64,000 nucleotides of DNA, taken from NCBI GenBank assembly GCA_958450325.1, contig OY288254.1, forward strand, positions 37,649,077 to 37,713,076, given 5' to 3'. Of this stretch, positions 33,546 to 45,896 are shown in pieces (positions within the stretch are counted from its first letter, which is position 1; every line of letters begins with the position of its first letter). Position numbers and translations under genes: made by a program. Below the pieces are notes generated by a model. The model was not told the origin of the DNA and did not search any database. It saw nothing but the letters and a program-made list of their open reading frames with translations. This DNA comes from Agrostemma githago (taxonomy: Eukaryota > Streptophyta > Magnoliopsida > Caryophyllales > Caryophyllaceae).

Positions 33546-34000
33546 GATCGCCGGATTTGAATCTACCTTTCGAGATTATGTGTGATGCAAGCGACTATGC
33601 CGTAGGAGCAGTTTTGGGTCAGAGAAAATATAACGTCTTACATGATATTTACTATGCTAGTAAGACTCTAGCCGAAGCTCAGGTCAATTACGCGATGATG
33701 GAAAAGGAGTTATTAGCCATCATATATGCCCTCGATAAATTCCGAACTTATCTTGTTCTAAGGTGATTGTTTATACTGATCATCCCGCATTAAAGTACCT
33801 CTTAGCAAACAAGAAAGCAAAGCCTAGATTAATTCGTTGGATCTTACTACTCCAAGAATTTGATCTAGAGATTCGGGATAAGAAGGGAGTCGAGAATGTT
33901 GTAGCTGATCATCTATCACGGCTTAGATTCAATGAAGATGGATTAATCCTACCGATTGATGATTCTTTTCCCGACGATTCCTTACTTGCGATCACCCTTG
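33546..34000 (+). pseudogene. Element D RNase H
   Basis: PFEIMCDASDYAVGAVLG carries the first catalytic Asp, and EKELLAIIYALDKFR and YTDHPALKYL follow. A frameshift at about 33755-33765 separates these two blocks. The domain ends with VADHLSRL near 33920. Confidence 0.85.
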
Positions 34001-35312
34001 CCGAGTTAACTACAAACAAGCCATGGTATGCCGATTTCGCTAACTTTTTGGTTGGTATCTTCCGCCTAATTGTACTTATCAATAAAAGAAGAAATTATTA
34101 TCTGATGTGAGGAGGTATTATTGGGATGATCCTTACCTATTTCGAGAATGCGCGGATGGAATTTTTCGAAAGTGCGTACCCGATTGGGAAGTTAGAGGTG
34201 TCTTGGAAGGTTGTCATTCTTCTCCCTATGGTGGTCATCATGGTCCGTCTCGCACCGTTGCTAAGGTATTACAATCCGGATTTTATGGGCCGACTTTATT
34301 TAAAGATGCTCAAGGATTTATCCTTGCTTGTGATGCTTGCCAACGATCCGGTAATATTTCTAGACGACATGAGATGCCACAAACCGGTATATTAGAGGTC
34401 AAGATTTTCGACGTTTGGGGAATCGATTATCAAGGGCCGTTTCCTTCTTCTTTTGGTAACAGTTATATTCAAGTTGAAATGGATTATGTATCCAAATGGG
34501 TCGAGGCGGTAGCTTGTCCTACGAACGATGCTAAGGTGGTCATAAATCTCTTTAAGAAAATAATTTTTCCTAGGTTCGGGGTCCCTCGAGCCATTATCAG
34601 TGATGGAGGTTCACACTTCCACGAGAAGAGATTGGAGACTTTGCTACGCAAATATGGTGTTATGCAATGTGCCGGATTGGCTTATCATCCTCAAACAAGC
34701 GGCCAAGGGGAAGTATCTAATCGAGAAATTAAATCAATTCTCGAAAAGGTAGTTTCTAAATCTAGAAAAGATTGGAGTGTGGAGCTAGACGATGCATTAT
34801 GGGCTTATCGCACCGCACACAAGACACCCATCGGTACATCTCCATATCGATTAGTTTATGGTAAGGCATGTCATCTTCCCGTCGAGTTAGAATATAAAGC
34901 TTTTTGGGCAGTAAAAGAGCTTAATTTTGACCCGACAATGAGTGGGGAGAAGAGGTTGCTCCAATTGAATGAATTGGACGAATTCAGTCAAAGTGCTCAT
35001 GAGAGTTCCCGAGTCTACAAGGAGCGCACGAAGAAGTGGCATGATAAACGTATTCTCCCGAAGCAATTCAAGGAGGGCGATAAATATTTGCTACATAATT
35101 CTCGTCTTCGCATATTTCCGGGTAAGTTAAGGTCTAGATGGTCCGGTCCCTACACCGTCACCAATGTCAGAAAATCGGGAGCAATCGAAGTGCAAAGTGA
35201 ATCAGGAGAAGTATTTATGGCCAATGGACACTGATTAAATTAAAGCTATATCATGAAGATGCAGTCGTAGGTAATATCGATGTGATCTACCTACAATCTC
35301 TTTCCTCTTCTT
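34001..35312 (+). pseudogene. Element D integrase
   Basis: A frameshift near 34070 precedes the zinc-binding region (HSSPYGGHH, CDACQRSGN). The catalytic triad is intact: GIDYQGPF, ISDGGSHF and GQGEVSN, in one open frame from 34107 to 35234. The C-terminal FPGKLRSRWSGPY motif is present. A small deletion at 35230 shifts the last residues, which continue in another frame to about 35312. Confidence 0.88.
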
Positions 35313-35822
35313 GAGGTAATTTCGGTCGAGCGGGACCGTAAAAACCAGCGCTTCTCGGGAGGCAACCCGTGTGTATAACTTCTGTAATTTCCTTTCCTTT
35401 TCGTGTGTTAGCTTTTATTCTTGCGTGAACGTAAGGGAGGTTAATAATGTTCGGTGCTAGCAAAATATGCAGGTACGACAGGTGAACCGCTCGGTATGAT
35501 TTCAAACCGAGCGGTACGAAGACAAACCGATTGGTTCAAATTCGAACCACTCGGTACGATTTCAAACCGGGCGGTACGAGTTTAAACCGGTCGGTTCAGC
35601 TAGCGGATGAGGATTATAGATCTATTTATTCACCTTCACCCCCCCCCCCCCCCCCCCCCTTCACTCCCCTCATTCTCTCATTTCACTCTCTCTCACTAAA
35701 CCCCTCCCATCCCTCTCCACAACAAAACCCCCTTAAAATCCCTCTTCCACATTAATCATCATCTTCCTCCCACCTTCCCTTTACCCATCACCTTAACCAC
35801 TTATCCTCTACTTCTCATCATC
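35313..35822 (+). other. Element D spacer between integrase and late ORF
   Basis: Non-coding. It has an AACCGNNCGGTT array (35483-35598), a run of about 20 C near 35640-35660, then a C/T-rich leader up to ATG 35823. The order array, AT-rich TATTTATT (35623-35630), pyrimidine leader, ATG matches that in A. The poly-C run may also be a sequencing or slippage hotspot. Confidence 0.6.
35483..35598 (+). repeat. AACCGNNCGGTT array before the late ORF of D
   Basis: Six units lie near 35483, 35504, 35524, 35544, 35564 and 35584, with a period close to 20 bases. Central bases vary (GCTC, GAGC, GATT, GGGC, GGTC) while the AACCG and CGGT arms are mostly kept. Confidence 0.85.
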
Positions 35823-37401
35823 ATGGTGTTCGGAAAGAAAAGGTGAAACGTCAACCGTCGGTCAGATTCTCCACCGGAGACATCGCATGCAACAGAATCA
35901 TCAGAGGCTCCGCCATCACCACCAGAATTCCCGCCGGTATCCGGGTATGAGCACATTATTTTGAGTCGGCAAGGCAGCGAGAACTCTTCCTTGTAATGGC
36001 CTCCAAACCGGTAACACATACTCGATTTCTTAGTCATGCTCTATTGCGTCGCTGTGGTCTCAATGAGTGGATGGAGCAGTTTTTTATGGTACTGGTATAG
36101 GTGGTCTATTTAATATGAATTCACCCACCTATAAAGACTTAACCCTTGAATTCTTTAGCAGTTTTCAGTATAATGATGCTACTGCTACAATGACGTTTAG
36201 GTTGCTAAATCAGACTCATACCATCCCCCTCCGACTATTTAGGGATGCTTTTGGCTTGGATTCCGGTAATGTTTTGAGCGCCCTCGATTGTTTTAATCAT
36301 CAGCTACTTTGGGATTGTCTTACAGGTCAAGTTTTGCCAGCCCGATTTAAGCGTGTCCCTTGTCAGGGAATTCAATGCCCTATAATTCGTATTTGGCATA
36401 GATTTGTTTCTGGGTTGATTTTTGGTCGTCACGAGCATGGAGCCATGACCAAAACTGAAATTGAGATGATCGGGATGGCTCTTAATGTCCAATCCCAACC
36501 CTTATTTGATCTAGATATTTCTGCTCTTATTATGAAACATTTTGGTTTGATTGTTACTAAAGTAGGTCGCTTAAAGTCAATTAATGGTGGAGGATTGGTA
36601 ACTCATCTTGCCCGGACTCTACTACGAGGTACTTTTGATGAGATGAACCGGGTGCCTATTTCAACGGAAACTGTGTATACTGCTAGTGATTTTCCTGCAG
36701 GTTGGTTTTCTGTGAATGCTGATAATAAATATTTATCGCACTTTGCTCCGGGTCAATCTCGTGTTCTTCCCGATCCTTCTTTACCAGAGCTATGGCAGCA
36801 TCCACCAGTCGATCATATCCCACCTCCTGCCGCACCTAGTTACTTACTTACCGTTACCCCCGGAGCTACTCCATAGGGTAACCGAGGTCGCACCACTTTT
36901 GAACAAGGTAAAGGTTCAGGTTCACGTCAGCCACCTCGGCAGCAGGCTCCTTCTCCACCCTATCAGAGGCCATTTGTTCCACCTACAGGTACATATTTTC
37001 AGCCTCATCCGGGTTATACGGAGATGCTTCATTTGATGCGGACAATGTATGACGACCAACAGCGAGCCTATTTTCCACACCTCCGACAGCTTCAGCAGCA
37101 GGGTCAGTTACAGCCGACTGATCACTTACCCTCCTGGTTCGGTCCTAACGGTTCATTTCGAGGACCTACCGGTCCACCTCCTCTTGGTCAGTCCAACTTC
37201 GGGGTGCAGTATGACTTTGATCACGGTGTCAGCTACTATGGACATGATGATGCTTATTCCTTCCATGATGCTTCTTTACATGGAGGTACTACTTTCGCTG
37301 ATGAGACCCGACATGGTGGTCGTGAGTTCGTGGATCTTGTATCGAGTCCTGAGGCTGCTGATGATGATTATGACATTTATGGGTATGAATCTGATTCTTA
37401 G
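35823..37401 (+). pseudogene. Element D late ORF (ATHILA ORF type)
   Basis: ATG 35823 opens a frame (MVFGKKR) with a TGA at codon 8. Homology moves between frames near 35995 and 36080, and from 36067 a frame stays open apart from TAG at 36874. The core reads PTYKDLTLEFFSSF, TFRLLNQTHTIPLR, GGGLVTHLARTLL; the end is Pro/Gln/His/Gly-rich with an acidic terminus (DDDYDIYGYESDS). It is homologous to the late ORFs of A and B. Role unknown; no membrane segment is evident, so it does not look like a classical envelope protein. Confidence 0.75.
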
Positions 37402-38912
37402 TCCCGGTTGGTTGTTGGTTTTGGGGACTTATCTGCAGTACATATTTTGTCGGTACCCTCTATTACTCTCTTTATTTTCCCTTCATTCCCTGTTATATTT
37501 TTGTCCTAGTTTTAACATCTTGGTTCACAATGAGGACATTGTGTGATTTGGTTTGGGGGATATTTTGTGCGTTGTGTGTTTTTATTCAAAAAAAAACGTT
37601 TTTTGTTTAACTTTTTCCGTCTTTTCGTGTGAGTCGTGTCGGCGATGATGACATTGCATTTGTCGCATGCTTTTCCATAGTTCTTTCCTCTTCCTTGTGA
37701 ATGACACTTATTTCCCGTTATTTGAGTTTAGTATTTCTTGAATCTTGTCGCCGATTATGTTTTGAATGCCAAATGAGTCAACTGACCTGTTGTTGAGTAA
37801 GCTACTTATATTGTGAGACTTAGAGCCTTAAACTGATGACATTCATGATCAGTTTCATATAGGTTGAGAGTAGTACTCCTTATGAGACATGTAACATCAA
37901 ATTGCATAAGCATGACATTCGTCTCTTAAATACCTGTATGCATTCAGTTTGTGATTGTGACACATGTAGAAGAGGCAATCCTCTTTCTTTTATCTAATTC
38001 CCATAAACTTCACATAGCCATAATTTGACCTGTTTTGACCCGTTTATTAACTACATGCCATATTGCTTACCTAGTCAAGCTAGTTTGGTTAATTAGACGG
38101 AATTGTTTTTTTACGGGTGATATTTGGTACTATGTCTTGTTGATTGGAGAAGAAAAAAAAATGATGATGAATTGAAAAAAAAATCAATGAGAAAAGAAAA
38201 AGACAGGAGATAGTTGAAAAGAAAAAAAATGAAGTGAAACAAGAAAAGGAATTTGTTTTTGCTATGAAAAAAAGGGCTGCCTTCTCTATTTTTCGTAGTT
38301 GTTGGTGCGAAGCGAGTTATGAAAATTTGTACTCCGTATTAATAAGAAGCTTGGTACTACTTATTCCTTTGATTGAAGTTGGTTAAGAATGGAATGAGTT
38401 TAGTTTGATTACGATGGGACTAGCTTGACTTTTAGCTCCACATATCCAAATCGTTTTGCCCCTTCTTACCCGATTAGCCTCACTTTATACCATATGTAAG
38501 TCCTCAACGTGTGTTTTGGTCCAATTAAATGTATATGTACGGTTGGTAGAGATTGGTATCATGTTAGATTGCATGCATGTTCTCATAAGTCGCAGTTAGG
38601 TGAGTGTTTTGTCTTTCCGATTTTACATAAACTCACAATATTGCCCCTATTGAGTGATGAGTGCAAACCGTGAAGAATCTCGACATAGATGGTTGTGCAA
38701 GATTAAAAGTTTGGCATTTGGACATTGATTGGGACTTGGTTTTTTGAAACTCTTGTACTCTTCATCGTTCCGCTATAGAATTTGTTTCTTTAGCTTTAGT
38801 GTCATTTGCTTGCGAGAGTATTAGATTTGGGATGGTGCGTGTTGACGAAGTTTGCTTTGAGCCATTTATCAATGTGTCCGATGTGAGTTTGCTTGGGGAC
38901 AAACAAAGGTTC
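37402..38912 (+). other. Element D 3' untranslated region
   Basis: No gene supported. It contains an internal polypurine-like module (CAATGAGGACATTG followed by GGTTTGGGGGAT, about 37528-37560), an A-rich region (38150-38280) and, near 38600, sequence resembling the corresponding part of G. Confidence 0.7.
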
Positions 38913-38924
38913 GGTTTGGGGATT
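38913..38924 (+). promoter_or_regulatory. Polypurine tract of D
   Basis: GGTTTGGGGATT stands directly before the TGATGAACG start of the 3' LTR. It has lost one G compared with the internal copy and with G (GGTTTGGGGGAG). Confidence 0.75.
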
Positions 38925-40167
38925 TGATGAACGCAGTTCATATGCATATTTATTCTCATTTTATCCTCCGTTTTTACTGATTTTGCATGTCTTAGGAATA
39001 GTTTTGGTAGCTTTTATCCGTAGTTTTTTTTGCCGGGTATATGGTTTATGTTTTGACAAAACATAGCAAAAGACGGAATTAAGAGCTACAAGTAAAGAAA
39101 ACAAGAGAAAGAAGGCAGCAAGGCGGGCAACGAAGGCCGAACCGGTCGGTTTGAAGTTGAACCGAGCGGTTCGTTTGTGAACCGGTCGGTTCGTTTTAGT
39201 ACCGGTCGGTATGATCTTGTACCGATCGGTTCGCGACGCTTCAGAGAGACTTTCCTAATCTTCTGAAGAATCCGTATTCTGCCTTAATTACAATCCTACG
39301 GGATTATTTTATTAAACTATGTCCTATTTCCTAATTAGACCCATTGTAATAAGTATAAATACTCTTCTTAGGGTTAGGTTTAATTACACTTTTGTATGGA
39401 GAACTTTAGTTTAGTTTTATTATTAGCATCGGAATTCTGCAAGCTTGTAGCGGTACTTTTTAGCTTTTAATTATTATTCAATCCTTCAGTTCTTCGTAAT
39501 CGGTATTTTTCCCTTTTCCCTTATCTTCATATTGATTTCTATTATGCTTAATTATTTTGTTGTTTCATCTTTCATTATGAGTAGCTAATTTATTCTTCTA
39601 GGGTTGAAGGGGATCTATGTTAATTGAATTGGGGATGTTAGTTTGATTATTTGTTTAATTAATCATTCATATGTTATTGCCTTACTACTTGTCTTGTATC
39701 GTTGTTCGATTTGTTTGAGACGTTGAACTAGTTGAATGTTTAGGAACCCGAACCTAACATCGAAAGCCTGGTAAGGGTAGACCTACAAGTAAGTGGGTAG
39801 GATAATCAGGTAAGTTGCAAGAGCTCGTCAGAATCTATCCTAAGGTTGACATAAGATCCGAGAGGCCGTGTCTATGCCCTAAATAACTGTGATTGATTGA
39901 TTGATTAACTTTACCCAATTTAATTACATAGTGAACCATAAGACCCTAGATCTCTTTTAATATTGTTAGAACCCTTAATTTACATTACAGCAATAATTTA
40001 GAAAAATAAATCAAACAAACCGAAATTAGAATAGTCTAGAATCGACTTATAGATAATCTGCAATATTCATCCATCTCTCTGTGGTTCGACCCTTACTTGC
40101 TACTAGCTATTTGTTAGTTGTTTGTTAGGTTTATTTTGATATAGGTGATACGACTTTAGCCTTATTA
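38925..40167 (+). repeat. 3' LTR of element D
   Basis: The LTR is 1243 bp, from TGATGAACGCAG to CCTTATTA, where the last bases should be TCA, a point change. It differs from the 5' LTR by scattered substitutions, an insertion of about 12 bases near 39030 (TTTTTTTGCCGGGTAT) and a shorter array (39139-39234, five units). Confidence 0.95.
39139..39234 (+). repeat. AACCGGTCGGTT palindrome array, 3' LTR of D
   Basis: Five units with better-preserved palindromes (GTACCGATCGGTT) than in the 5' LTR. The 5' array is 18 bases longer. Confidence 0.85.
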
Positions 40168-41039
40168 GGTTGCATTCCCGAGGCAATTTGGTCTCGGGAT
40201 ATGTGATGGTGGGTTGGTAGAGACCAACTTGGATAGCCCTGAATACCGGAGTAACAAAGTAGTCGGTTAATCTTAGGCTGTAAGGGCCCAGGTAGGTACC
40301 CTTGACGATGTTCTGAGCCTTTTTGATGCCGGTCGGGATGACATTTCCCGGAGCAACGACATACCGAAGACCGAAGCGAGACTCTCCATCATTTAGGACT
40401 TCAATAATCTTCCCAGCTGGAAGATATGGCCTCGAAGTAGCCCCTGGTAAATATCCCAAATTTTGTAGCATCGTCAATGCTAGTTGTGAAGTAGGGCCTG
40501 AAAAGATATTTTTCTTCAATCATCCCTACAAAATCGAACCCTCGGAGGTCCGTACGGCCCGTGGCATTGCAGCCAGCCACAGTTATGGGGGTTGCCTCCA
40601 GAGTAATGACACCGTCTTGTAGAGGCAGCTTAACCTTTCGGTGGAGATTGGAGGATACCGCCTTAACAGCGTGGATCCACGGCCTTCCGAGGAGCAGGTT
40701 AAAATAAGAGGTGACGTCGATCACCTGGAATTCTAACTCCTTCTCAACTGGGCCTGTTATAATTGCAGCTTAATGGCCCTAGCAACGGACTTCGGGCTTC
40801 CATCAAAAGCCTGAATGGTTTGTGCCTCAGTAATGCCGATGGTTAAGTGGTCCTTAGAGGAAGGACATTCACAGCGGACCCGTCATCAATCAGGGTCATT
40901 AGGAGATACTTCCCTCGGCAGATCACCGTGATGTATAGGGCCATGTAATGGGCAGCCCCGAATGGTGGTAGGTCGGACTCGGAGAAGGTAATAAGTGGGC
41001 CTTCTTCCTTGGACTCACCCTTGAGATAGGGCATGATAG
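40168..41039 (-). pseudogene. Element F protease and following region
   Basis: TFSESDLPPFGAAHYMALYI leads to the active site LIDDGSAVNVLP, with the Asp-Asp-Gly-Ser form also seen in E. MIDVTSYFNLLLGRPWIHAV follows, after a frameshift near 40843 and another around 40770-40724. A third shift near 40420-40519 precedes LGYLPGATSRP, and the segment ends at the D target site. The sequence is highly similar to E residues ~540-830. Confidence 0.8.
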
Positions 41040-42674
41040 TGGTACCATTTCGGCAGGGGTAACCAGTGAGTCGACCTTGATTTGATCGAGAGCCTTAGTA
41101 AGTGCTTCCCGATGTTCTTGCGAGCTAACCAAAAGTTGCCATATGGTAGGATCAGCTCGAGCCCTTTTCAATTGTTTGACCAGAGTCGTATCAGTTCTTG
41201 GCTCCTCGAGGGCAGCTTTGGTCCTGGGAGGTTCAGTGACGGTTTCCGTGATAGGGATGTCCTTAGAGCTAGTAGCTTGATTAGGACGGCAGACAGTAGC
41301 AAGGTGGTTGCTGGCTAAGGCTTTGGACTTAGCCTTTCGGACCTCTTCAGGAGTGATGGGGACAGCCTCCCCTTTAGCTAGGTAAACATCGTCTTCATCA
41401 TCGAACCAGATTCCGTTAATTTGAGGGATGAAAGGAGAAATGAGATGAGAACAGTCGATTACTTCTCCGGTGAAGATGGCATGAGTGCTGAAGGGGTTTT
41501 CTTTGTTGCTCGGTTTATCCCCGGACAATAGTATCTTCCCACTTTCGATTAAGTCTTGGATCAGATGCTTCAATTTCCAGCATTTTTCAGTATCGTGTCC
41601 ATTACCTCGGTGATATTGGCAATAGGCCTGGATACTGTAGCTTTTGGAGCGCTTCTCGACCGGGACCTCAGAAGTTGGGCCTATCGGTTGGATCAGGCCC
41701 TTTGAAGATAACCTTTGTAAGGCATATGTATAGGTGGTCCCTATATAAGTTAATACCCGAGCTAGGATGTTCTTTTTGGACGAGGCATCTAGTAGATTAA
41801 CCGCGTCGAAGATGCTGCGAGTTGCAGCTGCAGCTGTGGGGTTGGTAGTGGAAGAGGTAGCCCCTTGATACCCTTTGATAGATGTCTTAGTAAGGCCCTC
41901 TAGCCTCAAATCATCTTCAATCCTTGTCCCCATTTCAGTTAAAGTGGCGAAGTTGGGTATGACAGCATACGAGATGCAGCCGGTAGGAAGGGAGGAGGTT
42001 ATTGACAAAGGCCTCCACTAAAGTTTTTTCATTGGGCTTTTCCACCATTTTCACACTTTCGGCCCTCCAGCGTTGAAGGTATTTGGTAAACCTTCTTTGG
42101 GCTCCTGGGCCATAACCTCCAAAGTGCGCATCATGGTCTAGATCTCGGTATTATCAGCGTAATTCCGAGCGAAGTCCGTTGCCACATCATCCCAAGTCGG
42201 GTATTTCTTGGAGTCTAGCCTGTAGTACCAGGCTTTTGGATGCTTCTCGAGAGAAGCGGAAAATAGGTGCTTGAACATGGTCGATTTCACTCCCTTAATG
42301 GCCATGAACTCTTTGAAGGCCCAGATGTGAAGCACCGGGTCTTCGGTACCCTCAAACATCGGTTGGCCCGTAAGGTTTTGGTTGGCGGACAATTCATCAC
42401 TCAAGGGCGAATAGACACGGGCGTTTTCCGTGTGGATAGTGTTGTTTGTTGACAAGTGGACATGTTCCTCCAGTTTGCGGACTACGCTGACCAGTTCAGC
42501 TAGGGGCCCAGTTGTTTCAGTCCCAGCGGCAGGAGTCCCCTGTTCCACGACACTCAAACGGGTAACAATAGCTATTTGGTCAGACCTTGTAGCTGTCAAC
42601 TGGGCCTCAATTTGAGTCTGCTTGATGACCATAGCGTCCAACGAGACTATCAACTTGTCCAACACTTCTTGCAT
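41040..42674 (-). pseudogene. Element F gag
   Basis: ATG 42674 starts a coiled-coil-like N terminus followed by the Gag core (FKEFMAIKGVKSTMFKHL, AWYYRLDSKKYPTWDDV). TAG at 42138-42140 and a frameshift near 42085 break the core; a frame from about 41970 carries LTEMGTRIEDDLRLEGLTK and the zinc knuckle. The knuckle is complete, with CQYHR and GHDTEKC (C-x2-H-x4-H-x4-C). A last shift near 41035 leads into protease. Confidence 0.82.
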
Positions 42675-43734
42675 CTTGTGCTTGTGTCTGGTTACCGGTG
42701 GCCTGTCTGTAAGAATACCGCGTAATCAGAAACTGACCCAGATCGTGGAATCAAAATACTACATCCCGAGCGAGAAAAAAGACTGAAAAGGAAAATGACT
42801 CGGAAGGGACACCTAGACGGGTGACTCGTGAATGGCGGGCCTTTCTTAGGATTCGGTTATGTGGGCCGAGTCCCGTTTGAAGGAAGGTCCACGTGAGATT
42901 TTCCCCAGACTTTGGACTCGAGTGTGTAAACGGGCTTTCCTTGGTAGGGCTATGCCCTACGTTGGTTAGCCTTGCCTTAGACAAATAAGGCGGACTGGGA
43001 TAGGGAGGAAACCTGTGATGCAAGATCGACGGAGTTTCGACGCTAAAGACCTTTGACGACTTATAAAAAGACCCGACACTACTAAATGCGGTAAGTCTTA
43101 AGGTAAGGAAGGTTTTTTGAAAAGATAGTTCGGATTCCGAGAAAGTCGGAGGATGGCCCGACTTTTTGAAATCGGCAAAATACCGTCGGGCCGAAATTTT
43201 TTGAAGGTTCGAAAACATTTTTGAATTTTGAAATGGGCAGCATACCGGCTAGAAATAGGCTATTTTGAGTCAAATCATAAGTCCTAATTTTGGTAGCATC
43301 CCGGGTTTTGAAATTGAATATTTTGAAAAGATGCATTTTTGAAAAGTGACGGTTTTTTGAAAACGACATAGAAACCAAGTAGCACATAGTCACGCAAGCA
43401 TTATAACGACACCATGTATGCTTTATACTAAGTCTCGGTCGGTCTAAATAGGGTCTTTACTAGTGCGCATAGCCTTTTCGAGAATCGGGACGGACTACCT
43501 AAGTCGAGTTGATCTTAGAATATGCCGCAAAACCCATACGAATTAGCTATGAACACCTTGACATAACCAATTTGGAATATATCGCGGCATAGTGGGAAGT
43601 CGGTCGCCGGTACCGGCCCGGGTAAAAATGAGGTTATGCATGAACCGTAAAACTAAAACACATATAGTACAAATCGAACGATTTCTCCTCGAGTCTCACC
43701 CTGAGGATGTCGATGGTAAGTCACACATCAGTTT
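42675..43734 (-). other. Element F 5' leader
   Basis: It lies between primer site and gag and has no gene. Close to gag it has TTCTTACAGACAGGCCACC, also present at the same distance before gag in E. This could be a splice acceptor, and leader splicing is possible. Confidence 0.55.
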
Positions 43735-43752
43735 TCCCCAGCGGAGTCGCCA
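43735..43752 (-). promoter_or_regulatory. Primer binding site of F (tRNA-Arg type)
   Basis: TGGCGACTCCGCTGGGGA differs at one position from the site in E. It lies three bases from the LTR end at 43756. Ogre/Tat elements are known to use tRNA-Arg. Confidence 0.8.
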
Positions 43753-43755
43753 AAT

Positions 43756-45838
43756 TGTGGACATGACATAGGTCCACAGGTCCACTCCGACGCGGCCACG
43801 CGCGGGTTTGGGTAGGCGAATGAATCTCGTGTGAGATGGATATCGGATTGAAATTTAAATCGAAATGGAGTCGCCACCGAACTTTGTGGGAGTTCGAGCC
43901 CATGCGAACCCACTCTATATCCTTGTGGGTCGTGCACAGAGTACGGCCCATTTCGATTTCAGAGTTTATGGGGTTCGTCCCTTTGCATTGTGATACCGAT
44001 ACCAACATTATCGGTTACCCTGTATTGAATGACTCTCGTGCGTCAACGGTTTCGGACATCCAGAAACCAAGGTTGAAATGAAATGCAAACAACGTTTTAG
44101 CTAAACATGTGAAATATGTTTGATCTACGTCGTTTAATGCATCTTTGAATTATGTTAAGGTTGTGTTTAGCATGTGAGGTTCGTTTTAGTACAATAAAAC
44201 AAACAACGAAAAAATAGAACTTAAAACAAAAGATTACAAATACACAGGCGGTATAAAACCCGAAAATACAATACGACAAACGTGACAATCGAAATAATTG
44301 GAATAGTAACGATAATGACGATGCAATGCATGATTTTGAAAGGAAAAGACACGTGATTGCCTTTACACGTGACGACCAAAGTCGTAAAAAAACGTTTAAT
44401 GATGCTAACTCGATATACGAACCCGCATAATATGCGTAAGAGGGACCACTCGATCGGGTCATGGGTGGGACTCGATCGAGTGATCGACTTACAGACCCCC
44501 TGCTGGTTTTTGGGGTGCCACTCGATCGAGTGGGCTATGGCACTCGATCGAGTGCCCCATGTACGGACTATTGTCCGTTTCGAAAAGGCGCTGATTTCGA
44601 AATTGCTTTTAATTTTTAAATCGATAATTTTACTAAGTCGCGTAAAAATATAATATGATTTATACTCGGCTCAGTTTTCGATGCTTGTAATACGTATCGA
44701 TTATCGGGGATTTAGAAAAGATGTTGTAAATCGTTTTAAATTGAATTAGAACGAAATAATTCCCTTCGCGTCGTAATGTCGTAATCGGTCTTTCGGACCA
44801 TGTGACAATTATTTCGGTATCAACGGGTTCGTGCTACCACGATTTATTGATTAATTCTTTTAGACATAACATTCGACTACGGAGTCGTTATCGCATCTTA
44901 AGAATAAACATTTTTTGTTTGCTTGATTAGAGCGAAAGTCGATTCCCTCTGCATCACGACATCGTAATTAATCCTTGCGGATTATGTGATGTTCGATTTG
45001 CATCAACGTGTTTCGTTCTAACCTTAAAAAGAGGTAATCGAATATGTTTAAGGAGGAATACTCGCGATCCCATCATGCCCTTGAGTGTTTAGGGCGTGGC
45101 TCCTCGAGAGGACTCCACCACTGTTACAACTCGTAAAGGGATTATAAGGGTCTTATGCGAGATTCATCCTTAAACGTATCCGATTCGAGATCGTTTTGTA
45201 AATTGATGTATGCGCGACATTTTAATGTTAATTAGATAATAATGATATTAGAAGCGAAAAAAAGAAATAAAAAATGACGACAACGAAAAAGACGAGAGAG
45301 ACGAGAGAAAGGAAGAGAGAAAAAGGAGAAGTCGGGATCGAATTTTCACCCTCAACCTACATGCTTTGTATTCTTGGAATAGGGCTTGTCTAGTTGTGGC
45401 TTAGGCACGGGAGCTTCGAGATGATAATAGGTGAGTTATGGTGGAAGAAGGGTTGTATGTTTGATAGATGCAAAAGTTGTAAGGCTGAAAAGTTGTGAAT
45501 TGTGTTGAGGGGGGTGGGGTATTTATAAGAAAATAGCCCGGTTTTGGATAGAAAAAGAGCCACTCGATCGAGTGGTGTGCTGCACTCGATCGAGTGCCCG
45601 GTCTGACGCTGGTTCAGCGGGTTTTGCGAGCCTACTCGACCGAGTGGGCTGAATCCACTCGATCGAGTGGGTCTGGACAGATGCAAGGGTTTTAGAGATA
45701 ATGTTTTATCTCTAATGAAAAGGTTTAGTAGCTTAGGTTCTCTTTATAGCTGATATTTTTGTCTCGGAAACGACTTTGACCGTGGTTTGACTCGGTCACT
45801 AAAAGACAGTTTTATTTCCGGTGTCATCCCTAGGTACA
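43756..45838 (-). repeat. 5' LTR of element F
   Basis: The low end is TGTCCACA in LTR orientation, adjoining the primer site. The high end is less sure: TGTACCTAGG on the minus strand at 45838 is a plausible TG start. The TATA box (TATAAATA, 45520-45527) lies in an imperfect inverted repeat. ACTCGATCGAGT arrays sit upstream of it (45560-45680) and again at 44449-44556. Confidence 0.75.
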
Positions 45839-45896
45839 CAATCAAATTAATAACATACATTATAATTTACACATTTATCAATAATTGTTGTAGTAA

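Larger units (their letters stand above)
28291..40167 (+). mobile_element. Element D: complete Athila-like LTR retrotransposon nested in F
   Basis: Two LTRs (1259 and 1243 bp), primer site, gag, protease, RT, RNase H, integrase, late ORF and polypurine tract are all present on the plus strand. The flanks are AGTTG (28286-28290) and GGTTG (40168-40172), a 5-bp target duplication with one mismatch, within the F linker codons for CNYIPDD. The coding region has several C-to-T type stops and at least five frameshifts, so the copy is inactive. The LTRs remain very similar. Confidence 0.93.
25038..45838 (-). mobile_element. Element F: Tat-type retrotransposon, split by D and cut by B
   Basis: The 5' half is 45838-40168: LTR, primer site, leader, gag, protease. 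After the 11.9-kb element D it resumes at 28290 with the acidic linker, RT, both RNase H domains and the first part of integrase, ending at 25038 where the LTR of B starts. The reading frame across the D insertion is the same as in E (…CNYIPDD). The rest of integrase, the 3' region and the 3' LTR are not found. F has many stops and frameshifts and is older than D and B. Confidence 0.85.
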
